14,858 bases of DNA from Ignatzschineria sp. (GTDB lineage: Bacteria > Pseudomonadota > Gammaproteobacteria > Cardiobacteriales > Wohlfahrtiimonadaceae): NCBI GenBank assembly GCA_030151245.1, contig JASLEF010000105.1, positions 1 through 14,858 on the forward strand, written 5' to 3'. The notes below the pieces were generated by a model that was given only the letters and a program-made list of their open reading frames with translations, did no database searches and had not been told where the DNA came from. The position numbers were made by a program, and so were the translations under genes. Shown here in pieces: positions 7,904-14,438 of the stretch (positions within the stretch are counted from its first letter, which is position 1; every line of letters begins with the position of its first letter).

Positions 7904-7943
7904 AAGCCTGAATCTAATGAAAAGATTCGGGCTTTTTGTTTTT
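7904..7943 (+). terminator. Rho-independent terminator of tRNA-Asn
   Basis: AGCCTGAATCT (7905-7915) pairs with AGATTCGGGCT (7923-7933; one G-T pair) around a 7-base loop, followed by a T-rich tail (7933-7943). It ends the tRNA transcript and insulates the next gene. Confidence 0.88.
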
Positions 7944-8006
7944 GGATTGTTTTTAACTGTTGAATAAGGATTGGTTGTCGAGTGACGGTCGGCGATCACG
8001 CAGCTT

Positions 8007-8963
8007 ATGAAGAAATATATACGGTTCTTATGCCTTCTCTCTTTTTTGATGATGATTTTTCCGGTATCGGCTAATGATAAGCGAGAGATTAAGATTTTAA
8101 GGCTAACGCCCTCCGCGTTAGATCGGGCTATTAGTGATCATCTTTGTGTTAGTTACGAGGTTATTCATCCTTACCATCGCTGTAAAGAAGTTTATCTTGA
8201 GCAAGGAGAGCTCTCTCGTAAAGAGCGCGCGGAGTATGATTTTATTATTACGTCTGAGCAGTTCTTTAATGAGGCACTCAAACAGGACTTCCAGTTAGTC
8301 TTGCCACTGTATCATCAAGCATTTACTGTGGTAACGCGTGATATTGATCAGGAAAATTTGTTTAAGTCTGGGCAAAAGTATGGTGTTCTGCAGCAAAATG
8401 TACAAGAGAGTGTGTTGGCAGATGTATTGAAGGCGATGAATGTTGATATTAATAAGTTGTCGTTAAAGCATTTGGATTCACAGGCGTTGATTGATCATTT
8501 TTGTAGTTTTGATATTAATGTCGCATTTGTGACGGGCGCACATCCTAGTAAAATAGTTCGGCAACTCAATACATTATGTGATGGTGAGCCTATCTCAATC
8601 GTACAAAATCTTCCTAAAAACTTTTTTCAAAGACATCGTTATTTTTATCAAACTCATGTTCCTAAAGAGTTGTATTGGCGATTGTCGAGTGATATTGAGA
8701 CTTTGAGCGTGCGTTATTTACTGGCGGTCAATCAATCTATGGATGAGGAAGATTTAGATGAGTTGATGGATAGTTTTATTAGAGAGCTGGAATACAATCG
8801 CAGTTTACCTATTACAGAAGCATCTATTTTGCTGAATTATAATAATCTGCAAACACCTCTCAATGAGGTAGGGGATGAGCTCATGGAAGAGTTGCAAGAA
8901 GAGCAAGACTTACAGCAATTAGAGTTGCTTGATGGCGCTGAGCTAGAAGCGGTCGCTTTTTAA
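8007..8963 (+). CDS. Periplasmic solute-binding protein, TAXI (TRAP-associated) type, orphan
   Basis: The 318-residue protein has a classical Sec signal peptide (MKKYIRFLCLLSFLMMIFPVSA, cleavage after about 22) and no lipobox. The body resembles TAXI solute receptors of TRAP transporters: YDFIITSEQFF (77-87) sits where these proteins have the 'DLAIVQSD' strand, then LVLPLYHQAFTVVTR (98-111), YGVLQQNVQESVLADVL (125-141) for the 'GPPGSGTEATA' loop, and NVAFVTGAHPSKIVRQL (171-187) for the 'FFVAGHPSPAI' motif. The ligand is unknown. The C-terminus is an acidic, Glu/Leu-rich tail (about 290-318) beyond the usual fold. No TRAP membrane subunit lies nearby. No convincing SD precedes the ATG and no alternative start exists upstream (in-frame TGA at 7983). 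Family call is by remembered motif similarity only. Confidence 0.7.
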   Translation: MKKYIRFLCLLSFLMMIFPVSANDKREIKILRLTPSALDRAISDHLCVSYEVIHPYHRCKEVYLEQGELSRKERAEYDFIITSEQFFNEALKQDFQLVLPLYHQAFTVVTRDIDQENLFKSGQKYGVLQQNVQESVLADVLKAMNVDINKLSLKHLDSQALIDHFCSFDINVAFVTGAHPSKIVRQLNTLCDGEPISIVQNLPKNFFQRHRYFYQTHVPKELYWRLSSDIETLSVRYLLAVNQSMDEEDLDELMDSFIRELEYNRSLPITEASILLNYNNLQTPLNEVGDELMEELQEEQDLQQLELLDGAELEAVAF

Positions 8964-8988
8964 ACGGCGCCTCTAGCAATAGAGTCTA

Positions 8989-9927
8989 TTATTGGGGATC
9001 TAAAAACTGTGTAATTGTCGTTAGAACGTCGGTCGTATAGTTGGACGCTTCCACATCAAATGTTAGGAGATTCTCTTCTCGGCGTAGCCATGTCCGTTGT
9101 CTTTTGGCATACTGTCTTGTAGCAATAATTGCTAGTTCTATCGCTTCCTCAAGGGTGGTTTTATTTTCAAGATAATTCCAGATTTGACGATAGCCAACGG
9201 CTCTCATAGATGGATAATCAAGGTTCAGCTCAGGAAATTGTTGGCGTAAATTAAAAACTTCTTCCACGAGCCCTGCATGGATCATTTTTTGGTAACGATT
9301 TGCGATCTGAGCATTGCGGCGCTTTTCATTGTTGTTTGCTAAGGCTAACTTGATGAAAGGATATTTTAATCCAGATTGTTTTGGAAGGGACCAATAGTAG
9401 GTGAGAGGATTTCCTGTTTCGAGAAAGACGCTTAAAGCTCGTAAAACTCGTTGGGAATCGTTAGGATTTAATCTTGTGCCACTTTCTGGGTCGACCTTGA
9501 GTAATTCCGCATGTAATGCCGGCGATCCTTCTGTTTCTAGACGATGATTAAGTGTTTCTAAAATGGTATTGTTTACTGCCGGAATTGGAGAGATTCCTTC
9601 TAATAGGGATTGAAAATAGAGAAAAGTACCACCGACTAATAAGGGGGTTTTACCGGCATTAAAGCTCTCTTCGATGGCTTCAAGGGCATCTTGTCGAAAT
9701 TCAGCTGTAGAATAACGCGCTGTCGGTTCACAGATATCGATCAGCTTATGAGGATATTTTTCAAGAGTTTTGGCATCAGGTTTTGCGGTACCAAGATCCA
9801 TATGACGATAGATCATTGCTGAATCTACGGAGATAATCTGAATGGGTAACTCATCAGCTATTCGCATTGCCATCTCAGTTTTTCCTGTGGCAGTGGGGCC
9901 CATTAAACAAATCACTCTCTTATTCAT
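8989..9927 (-). CDS. miaA: tRNA dimethylallyltransferase
   Basis: Transfers the dimethylallyl group from DMAPP to N6 of A37 in tRNAs reading codons that start with U, the first step to ms2i6A. I choose the ATG at 9927 (MNKRVICLMGPTATGKT), which has AAGGG seven bases upstream; a longer TTG start at 9954 has no SD. The 312 residues match the family length (316 in E. coli). P-loop GPTATGKT is at 10-17, the catalytic region DSAMIYR from 35, LVGGTFLYFQ at 97-106, and the tRNA-binding C-terminal part has the typical RQYAKRQRTWLRR. In many gammaproteobacteria hfq follows miaA; here the next gene is the convergent TAXI-type protein 25 bases away. It is divergent from the EpmB-like gene with a 53-base shared upstream region. 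Confidence 0.95.
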   Translation of the reverse strand: MNKRVICLMGPTATGKTEMAMRIADELPIQIISVDSAMIYRHMDLGTAKPDAKTLEKYPHKLIDICEPTARYSTAEFRQDALEAIEESFNAGKTPLLVGGTFLYFQSLLEGISPIPAVNNTILETLNHRLETEGSPALHAELLKVDPESGTRLNPNDSQRVLRALSVFLETGNPLTYYWSLPKQSGLKYPFIKLALANNNEKRRNAQIANRYQKMIHAGLVEEVFNLRQQFPELNLDYPSMRAVGYRQIWNYLENKTTLEEAIELAIIATRQYAKRQRTWLRREENLLTFDVEASNYTTDVLTTITQFLDPQ

Positions 9928-9934
9928 GTAAAAT

Positions 9935-9939
9935 CCCTT
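9935..9939 (-). promoter_or_regulatory. Ribosome binding site that fixes the miaA start
   Basis: AAGGG on the minus strand lies seven bases before the ATG at 9927. It favours this ATG over the in-frame TTG at 9954. Confidence 0.65.
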
Positions 9940-9980
9940 ATGATAACGACACAAATTTTATGAAAGGATAGTATAACGTA

Positions 9981-10949
9981 ATGAGCCGATATTGGACGAG
10001 CCTCGAAGATCTTTATTCTGAAAAATTATTGACCGAAAGCGCGGAAATTGAGACGGTTGCAAACGAGTTTCAAATTAAGGTCAGTCCAACGATGCAGGGG
10101 CAGATGAACCTGCATGATGGGCAGAATTATGATGCGCTTAAGCGCCAATTTGTACCGTCAGCATTAGAGGCAAATATATTGCCTAGCGAGTTAGATGATC
10201 CGATTGGTGATCGGCGATTTACACCAGTACCAGGAGTGGTACATCGTTACGAAGATCGTGCTTTATTGAAAATTACGCAGCTCTGTGAGGTTTATTGCCG
10301 TTTCTGTTTTCGTAAAGAGATGATAGGGCAAAAGGGAGAGACTTTATCAAAGTCTGATCTAGAGTTGGCTCTGGATTATTTCAAAGCGCATACAGAGCTC
10401 TGGGAGGTGATTTTAACGGGAGGAGATCCGCTTGTTCTATCGGCAAGACGTTTGGCGGATGCCTTAAATGGGTTAGTGGAGATATCGCATATTAAGAGTA
10501 TCCGTATCCACACGAGAATTCCGGTCATATCGCCAGAAAAAATCACAGATGAGTTGTTAGACCTGTTGGAGAGTGTTGTTGATCGTGGAAAGGCATTAAC
10601 GATTGTTCTTCATGCTAATCATGCCGCAGAGTTTTCTATCGCAGCTAAAAAATCATTATTGGCACTTCGTAAGCGTGGGGTACTTTTAATTTCACAATCG
10701 GTATTATTGAAAGGAGTGAATGATTCGTTACCTGCCTTGACGGCGTTAATGCGAGCATTTATTGAAAATGGCGTAAAGCCTTACTATTTACATCAGATGG
10801 ATCTAGCTCGTGGAACTAGTCATTTTGTTGTGGAAAATGAACGGGGTATAGCGTTAGTGAATGCGCTTCGTGAGTCTGTATCCGGTATTTGCGTTCCTCG
10901 TCTGATTATCGAGATTCCCGAAGGAGAAGGGAAGCGTGTACTTGCCTAG
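9981..10949 (+). CDS. epmB: EpmB/KamA-like lysine 2,3-aminomutase family radical SAM protein
   Basis: Predicted to use a [4Fe-4S] cluster, SAM and PLP to move the amino group of lysine; EpmB makes the (R)-beta-lysine that EpmA attaches to EF-P. The 322-residue protein has the radical SAM motif CEVYCRFCFRKE with cysteines 102, 106 and 109, GGDP at 147-150, RIHTRIPV, a PYYLHQMD strand, and a final EGEGKRVLA in which Lys318 fits the PLP lysine of the aminomutase family. The sequence around the cluster (RFCFRKEMIG) differs from E. coli EpmB (RYCFRRHFP), so it may be a KamA-like paralogue class with the same or another role. SD AAGGA is 12 bases upstream. No efp or epmA is in the window. Confidence is high for the family and moderate for the EF-P role. 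Confidence 0.8.
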   Translation: MSRYWTSLEDLYSEKLLTESAEIETVANEFQIKVSPTMQGQMNLHDGQNYDALKRQFVPSALEANILPSELDDPIGDRRFTPVPGVVHRYEDRALLKITQLCEVYCRFCFRKEMIGQKGETLSKSDLELALDYFKAHTELWEVILTGGDPLVLSARRLADALNGLVEISHIKSIRIHTRIPVISPEKITDELLDLLESVVDRGKALTIVLHANHAAEFSIAAKKSLLALRKRGVLLISQSVLLKGVNDSLPALTALMRAFIENGVKPYYLHQMDLARGTSHFVVENERGIALVNALRESVSGICVPRLIIEIPEGEGKRVLA

Positions 10950-10971
10950 TTAACCTTATTTTAGATTCCAA

Positions 10972-11001
10972 AAAAGTCGCATCTTTATCGGTGCGACTTT
11001 T
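10972..11001. terminator. Bidirectional terminator between epmB-like gene and hflD
   Basis: AAAAGTCGCA (10972-10981) pairs with TGCGACTTTT (10992-11001), extended by T10982-G10991 and C10983-G10990. On the minus strand it is followed by T6 (good for hflD). On the plus strand T4, then AGG and another T-run follow (fair for the epmB-like gene). The two genes converge on it. Confidence 0.85.
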
Positions 11002-11021
11002 AGGATTTTTTCTCTCTATTT

Positions 11022-11624
11022 TTATATCTCCAGCAAAATTTGATGTGCTGTTTGAGGGAGCTTATTCCAAGGCCAGAGTAGTGAGAATTTCGTGCCTCCA
11101 TATTGACGCCATAACATGGCAGAGCGAATGCCGGCAAGGAGCATGGTGCGGATTTCATTGGTAACATGCGGTTGACTTAAGACCGATTGTTCGCCACGAA
11201 CCATGATTCTTGGTGAGAGTTTGCTTAATGTTTGCGTGTAAAGATCCGCAAGAGCGGCAATGATATTTTCATGGGTCATGTCAAAATGTTGTAAGCGTGT
11301 TGAGATAGACTCTAGACCGCTCGATAGAATGGTTAAAGTCTCTGGAGCATTGCTTAAACTTTTTTCTAAAGAGATCAGTGAGTAAAAGTAGATCTTTGCG
11401 GGACCAGGGACATTTTTGAGTCCTTGAGAAAAGGCTTGTAATCCTGGTTTGATATTATCGATGCCATCATAGACATCTTGGATATTTTCAGGAGACATCG
11501 TAAAAATACTATGAAGAAGAGGATTGCGCTCTTCATTGGGAATAGAGCCGACTGTGGCAAGTCGGTTCACTAACATTGCGGATTGTAATATTGCGGAAAG
11601 TGCAATCACCTGATTTCTATCCAT
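11022..11624 (-). CDS. hflD: High frequency lysogenization protein HflD homologue
   Basis: Peripheral inner-membrane helical protein. In E. coli, HflD binds lambda CII and affects lysogeny; its house-keeping role is unclear. The 200 residues (213 in E. coli) align along the length: start MDRNQVIALSAILQSAMLVNRLA, central YFYSLISLEKSLSNAPETL and LQHFDMTHENIIAALADLY, then SPRIMVRG, and LLAGIRSAMLWRQYGG, close to LLAGIRAAVLWHQVGG of E. coli. The ATG has GGA close upstream. In enterics and pseudomonads hflD usually follows mnmA; here it has its own promoter (11670-11698) behind a DUF1345 gene. The terminator at 10972-11001 follows it. Confidence 0.92.
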   Translation of the reverse strand: MDRNQVIALSAILQSAMLVNRLATVGSIPNEERNPLLHSIFTMSPENIQDVYDGIDNIKPGLQAFSQGLKNVPGPAKIYFYSLISLEKSLSNAPETLTILSSGLESISTRLQHFDMTHENIIAALADLYTQTLSKLSPRIMVRGEQSVLSQPHVTNEIRTMLLAGIRSAMLWRQYGGTKFSLLWPWNKLPQTAHQILLEI

Positions 11625-11669
11625 TGCTTCCTATCTTTGTAAATTCATAATGTGAGAGTAGTTGCTGAA

Positions 11670-11698
11670 ATCATAGCAGAGAGCGATTTTCTGTACAA
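11670..11698 (-). promoter_or_regulatory. Promoter of hflD with extended -10
   Basis: On the minus strand TTGTAC (11698-11693), 17-base spacer, TATGAT (11675-11670), preceded by TGC so that it reads TGnTATGAT, an extended -10. The start would be near 11663, about 39 bases before the ATG. Confidence 0.7.
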
Positions 11699-11741
11699 AT
11701 CTCTTCATAGGGTTATGTTTGTGAGTTTTTTTAGTGAGATA

Positions 11742-12389
11742 TTAAAAAAGGCTCGCAGAGATATTAATGCAAAGACCTAAGATGGCCATATTGAAAATAA
11801 AAGAGACGATCGATTGTAGTAGTACGGCGCGTCTCATGGGGGATGAGCCGACTTCTACGTCCGCAGTTTGTGACGCAACGGCAATTGTAAAAGAGAAATA
11901 CATGAAATCTGAATAGTTTGGGTCAGAAATTTTATCGGGAAACATTAGCCCAGGTGTTTTATTCGACGGACTATTGTAATAAAGATGCGCGTAATGCATC
12001 GTATATCCCATGGGTAATAGTAGCCAAGAAGAGATGAGTGTCGATGCGGTGAGTCCATATTGGAGAAACATCGTATGATCTGAGGAGCTATCATGCCCTC
12101 CTAATCCAAAGAAAAGAACCAGCAAGCTCGCGATACACCCTGTTAATAAGAAGAATATCACCATTTTTGCACTTTCGTCTTCATCCTTGGTAAAGCTACG
12201 GAGATCCTTGTTGCGATTGCGAATAATTTTTTCGGTCAAAAAGAGCAGATAAGCCCAAGAAAAAGCATTCCAGCTGATAATAAAGCTCAGTAAAGGATGA
12301 TAAACCGGAAGTAGGTAGATAAAGACGATAATCGCCGCAATTAAGGAGACGAAGAATCGTGCTCGTGCATGAAAGAGCTTAAATGGCAT
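11742..12389 (-). CDS. DUF1345 integral membrane protein
   Basis: A 215-residue inner-membrane protein of the DUF1345 family; the function of the family is not known. Hydrophobic segments lie at about 11-28, 33-52, 75-95, 108-127 and 188-212, with a weaker one around 162-175. Family features are the HYAHLYY motif (132-138), the FPDK...PNYSDFMYFSFTIAVASQTADVEV stretch (150-180, quoted with a gap), which in other members reads close to 'DFLYFSFVIGMTFQVSDV', and the RRAVLLQSIVSFIFNMAIL helix. A charged loop (53-74, ending DEDES) lies after the second segment. The ATG at 12389 has a weak AGGTGA about 11 bases upstream. It is probably transcribed alone; no clear terminator separates it from hflD. 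Confidence 0.85.
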   Translation of the reverse strand: MPFKLFHARARFFVSLIAAIIVFIYLLPVYHPLLSFIISWNAFSWAYLLFLTEKIIRNRNKDLRSFTKDEDESAKMVIFFLLTGCIASLLVLFFGLGGHDSSSDHTMFLQYGLTASTLISSWLLLPMGYTMHYAHLYYNSPSNKTPGLMFPDKISDPNYSDFMYFSFTIAVASQTADVEVGSSPMRRAVLLQSIVSFIFNMAILGLCINISASLF

Positions 12390-12445
12390 ATGAAGAAATT
12401 CACCTGATAGAACGATAATAAGTAAAAATTATTGAAGAAATATTA

Positions 12446-12454
12446 ATTGTATCA
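12446..12454 (-). promoter_or_regulatory. Possible extended -10 promoter of the DUF1345 gene
   Basis: On the minus strand TGATACAAT (12454-12446) fits TGnTATAAT in eight of nine positions. The -35 position (ATAGAT) is poor, as is common for extended -10 promoters. It lies about 57 bases before the ATG. Confidence 0.4.
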
Positions 12455-12551
12455 GGATTGGTAAAGAGATCTATTGACTGAAGAGGGTTTTATGGAAGAT
12501 TGTTCCGGAGTAGAATTTGGAAGCATGAAAACTTTCAATGATATAGATAGC

Positions 12552-12580
12552 AAAAAGCCCGTCACTTTCGTAACGGGCTT
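12552..12580 (-). terminator. Rho-independent terminator behind the tRNA 3' fragment
   Basis: On the minus strand AAGCCCGT (12580-12573) pairs with ACGGGCTT (12562-12555). After one mismatch, two more pairs close a GAAA tetraloop. T5 follows (12556-12552). It lies ten bases after the encoded CCA of the tRNA fragment, as expected for a terminator that once served a tRNA gene. Confidence 0.85.
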
Positions 12581-12589
12581 CTTATGTAG

Positions 12590-12609
12590 TGGTGCCTAGG
12601 GCCGGAATT
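12590..12609 (-). other. tRNA 3'-end fragment, probable attachment site (attR/attL) of an integrated element
   Basis: The minus strand reads TTCCGGCCCTAGGCACCA (12607-12590): T-stem 3' strand CCGGC, acceptor 3' strand CCTAGGC, discriminator A, CCA. Upstream, where T-loop, anticodon arm and 5' half should be, is AT-rich DNA that does not fold as a tRNA. A complete tRNA would need a 5' acceptor GCCTAGG, which suggests tRNA-Leu, but this cannot be decided here. A bare 3' end with its own terminator is what a tRNA-targeting integrase leaves at the far end of its element. The intact tRNA should lie at the other end, beyond the window to the right. Confidence 0.7.
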
Positions 12610-12809
12610 TGTACTAAGGGTATATTATATTACACTATATTAATGATATTAAGATAAGATCAATATGTTAAATGGTGTGGTTTATTATATGATTGCGTGA
12701 CAAATATAGCGACGGCAAAAAAGCATTTTTAATGATTAACCTGATATATTGTATAGATAAATATAGTGAGTATGGTATTTGTTGGGTTGTCTCTAGGGAT
12801 TTATTATTT

Positions 12810-12815
12810 AAGGTG
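12810..12815 (+). promoter_or_regulatory. Ribosome binding site supporting a TTG start
   Basis: AAGGTG ends five bases before TTG at 12821. The next in-frame ATG (codon 15, at 12863) has no comparable purine tract, so the TTG start is favoured. Confidence 0.6.
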
Positions 12816-12820
12816 TTTTT

Positions 12821-13555
12821 TTGAATACAGATATTATCCAATTAGTTGAAGTTATTCGAGTTATGGAGCAAGGACTCTCTAATCCATTTTTGTGTAAAGC
12901 CGAAAATGGTGATGAATACATAGTAAAAGGGGAAGTTTCTGGGCGTAAGAGTCAAATTTCAGAATGGATTTGTGGCAATTTAGCAAAAATATTAGAGTTG
13001 CCCATAGCCGAGTTTTCATTTGTTGAAATTCCTGAAGCTCTTTGGGAAGAGCTTCCTCCTTTATTGAAACCGATTGGACGAGGAATTGCTTTTGGATCTA
13101 AGAAAGAAAAGTCCGTAAATTGGTTTGAAGGATTTTCCGCAGATGCAGTACCTATAGAATTACAGCAAAAAATTATAGCATTTGATCTTTGGATTAAGAA
13201 TATGGATCGTAGTATTGGTAACCCTAATTTATTGTATCAAGCGAAAAGAAAGGAGCTTGTGATTATAGATCATAATAACGCTTTTGATAGTGATTTTGAT
13301 AACCGAGATTTTTTAGATACTCATGTGTTTAAAGGTTCTTTTTCAGCTATTTATAGTGATATGATGAATAGATCTAAGATAGAAAAAGATTTTAATAATG
13401 CATTAGCTCATCTCGATGAGATATGTAATAATTTACCGTCGTCTTGGCAATGGGTGAATTATGAGGAAGATTTGCCAGCTAATTATGATTATAGATTTAT
13501 GTGTAGTACGCTTGAGCGTTTAAATATACCGGATGAGTTGTGGAGGATAAAATGA
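12821..13555 (+). CDS. HipA-like kinase (HipA_2 type), partner of DUF3037
   Basis: A 244-residue protein, about half the length of E. coli HipA (440), fitting the compact HipA-like kinase family. Kinase-like features are YIVKGEVSG with Lys36 as probable ATP-binding lysine, WIKNMDRSIGNPNLLY in which Asp129 and Asn134 stand as in the DRHGKN catalytic loop of HipA, and VIIDHNNAFD with Asp150 as the metal-binding aspartate. All key positions appear intact, so it should be an active protein kinase; the target is unknown. It starts with TTG behind AAGGTG. The last codons overlap the DUF3037 start by four bases (ATGA), so the two are translationally coupled. No HipB-like helix-turn-helix antitoxin is present, unlike hipBA. 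Toxin, defence or regulatory kinase are all possible. Confidence 0.85.
   Translation: MNTDIIQLVEVIRVMEQGLSNPFLCKAENGDEYIVKGEVSGRKSQISEWICGNLAKILELPIAEFSFVEIPEALWEELPPLLKPIGRGIAFGSKKEKSVNWFEGFSADAVPIELQQKIIAFDLWIKNMDRSIGNPNLLYQAKRKELVIIDHNNAFDSDFDNRDFLDTHVFKGSFSAIYSDMMNRSKIEKDFNNALAHLDEICNNLPSSWQWVNYEEDLPANYDYRFMCSTLERLNIPDELWRIK
13542..13546 (+). promoter_or_regulatory. Perfect Shine-Dalgarno of the DUF3037 gene
   Basis: GGAGG lies five bases before ATG 13552, inside the last codons of the kinase gene. It decides for this ATG over the in-frame GTG at 13540 that the SD partly overlaps. Confidence 0.8.
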
Positions 13556-14373
13556 GTAATAAAGTAGCCTTACGTTATTCTGTAATTCAATTTATGCCTT
13601 ATCTTGAAACTGGTGAGTTTGCGAATATAGGTATTATTGTAATGTGTCCTAAGACGGGGTATTTTAATTATAAAATTACAACTAAATATGGGAGAGTAAC
13701 TCAGTTTTTCCCAAATTTACAGGCTAAACAATACAAGGAAAGTGTTGCTTTTTTTGAAAAGGAGTTGAGATTTATTAAGAATACATTTCTTAACAATTAC
13801 TTTGATGGAGAACAGGCTAGAAGTATATTTGATGCACTTACTCGAGATAGAGAGACTATAATTCGTACAAGTGATATAGGGGTCCGAATGGTTTCAAATG
13901 AAGCTGAAGCGTTAGGACAACTATTTGATTACTATGTTGCCCAGAGTTTTACAAAGAATAGCAGTGAAAGTATTTTAACTGAAAGAGTAACTAGAATGAT
14001 TCAAACATTTGAGTTAAATCGACCCTTTGGACTTGAGAAAATTGGTAATGAGGATTTTCATGCAACTTTTCCGCTAGTGCAAAAAAATGATCAAGCTCGC
14101 CCTGGTAAGATTATCAAACCTATTTATTTTGGACATGACGATACTAATCGAATTTATGAAAAATCAGATAGTTGGATAATTCGTATCAATCGTTTACGTG
14201 AATTCGGTTTTTTGAATTCTAATACACAAATTTTATTTGCTTATGAAAGTCCTAAAATTGCAAGTTCTTCACAGAAAAAAGCATTAGCTAGAGTATTAGA
14301 TGATATTAATAATAATGATATCCAAGCTGTGGATTATAAGGATAAGCAGAGTATTAAATCTTTTTCTATTTAA
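13552..14373 (+). CDS. DUF3037 family protein
   Basis: A 273-residue cytoplasmic protein without signal peptide or membrane segment. The N-terminal pattern YSVIQFMPYLETGEFANIGIIV (9-30, quoted for its key residues Y9, P16, E20 to F23, N25, G27) is the hallmark of DUF3037, where members read close to 'YSVVRYVPD...EEFVNVGVLV'. The biochemical function of the family is not known to me. HipA-like kinase genes and DUF3037 genes are often neighbours in bacterial genomes; here they overlap (ATGA), so a common complex or a kinase-substrate/inhibitor relation is likely. The middle (about 45-150) is helical and charged; the C-terminus is rich in Asn, Asp and Lys. A terminator follows at 14400-14430. 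The ATG at 13552 is chosen for its GGAGG. Confidence 0.85.
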   Translation: MSNKVALRYSVIQFMPYLETGEFANIGIIVMCPKTGYFNYKITTKYGRVTQFFPNLQAKQYKESVAFFEKELRFIKNTFLNNYFDGEQARSIFDALTRDRETIIRTSDIGVRMVSNEAEALGQLFDYYVAQSFTKNSSESILTERVTRMIQTFELNRPFGLEKIGNEDFHATFPLVQKNDQARPGKIIKPIYFGHDDTNRIYEKSDSWIIRINRLREFGFLNSNTQILFAYESPKIASSSQKKALARVLDDINNNDIQAVDYKDKQSIKSFSI

Positions 14374-14399
14374 TCAACAGTAAATTTTTATTTAAATTA

Positions 14400-14430
14400 A
14401 AACGGCATTGTTGTATTAGCAATGTCGTTT
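14400..14430 (+). terminator. Terminator of the HipA-like/DUF3037 operon
   Basis: AAACGGCATTG (14400-14410) pairs over 11 bp (one G-T) with CAATGTCGTTT (14420-14430) around a 9-base loop. The 3' side runs TTT-AA-TTTT, and A-rich DNA precedes the stem, so it may act in both directions. It closes the two-gene unit and abuts the truncated portal gene. Confidence 0.7.
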
Positions 14431-14438
14431 AATTTTAT

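Noticed and set aside
8971..8984. Small hairpin CTCTA-gcaa-TAGAG between the convergent TAXI-type gene and miaA
   Set aside because: Five base pairs only and no T-run on either side; too weak to call a terminator.
10889..11164. Open frame on the plus strand overlapping the end of the epmB-like gene, the terminator and hflD
   Set aside because: It runs through a strong bidirectional terminator and over two well-supported genes in other frames.
12821..13555. Classical hipBA toxin-antitoxin locus
   Set aside because: The kinase is about half the length of HipA, no HipB-type helix-turn-helix gene precedes it, and the partner is DUF3037.
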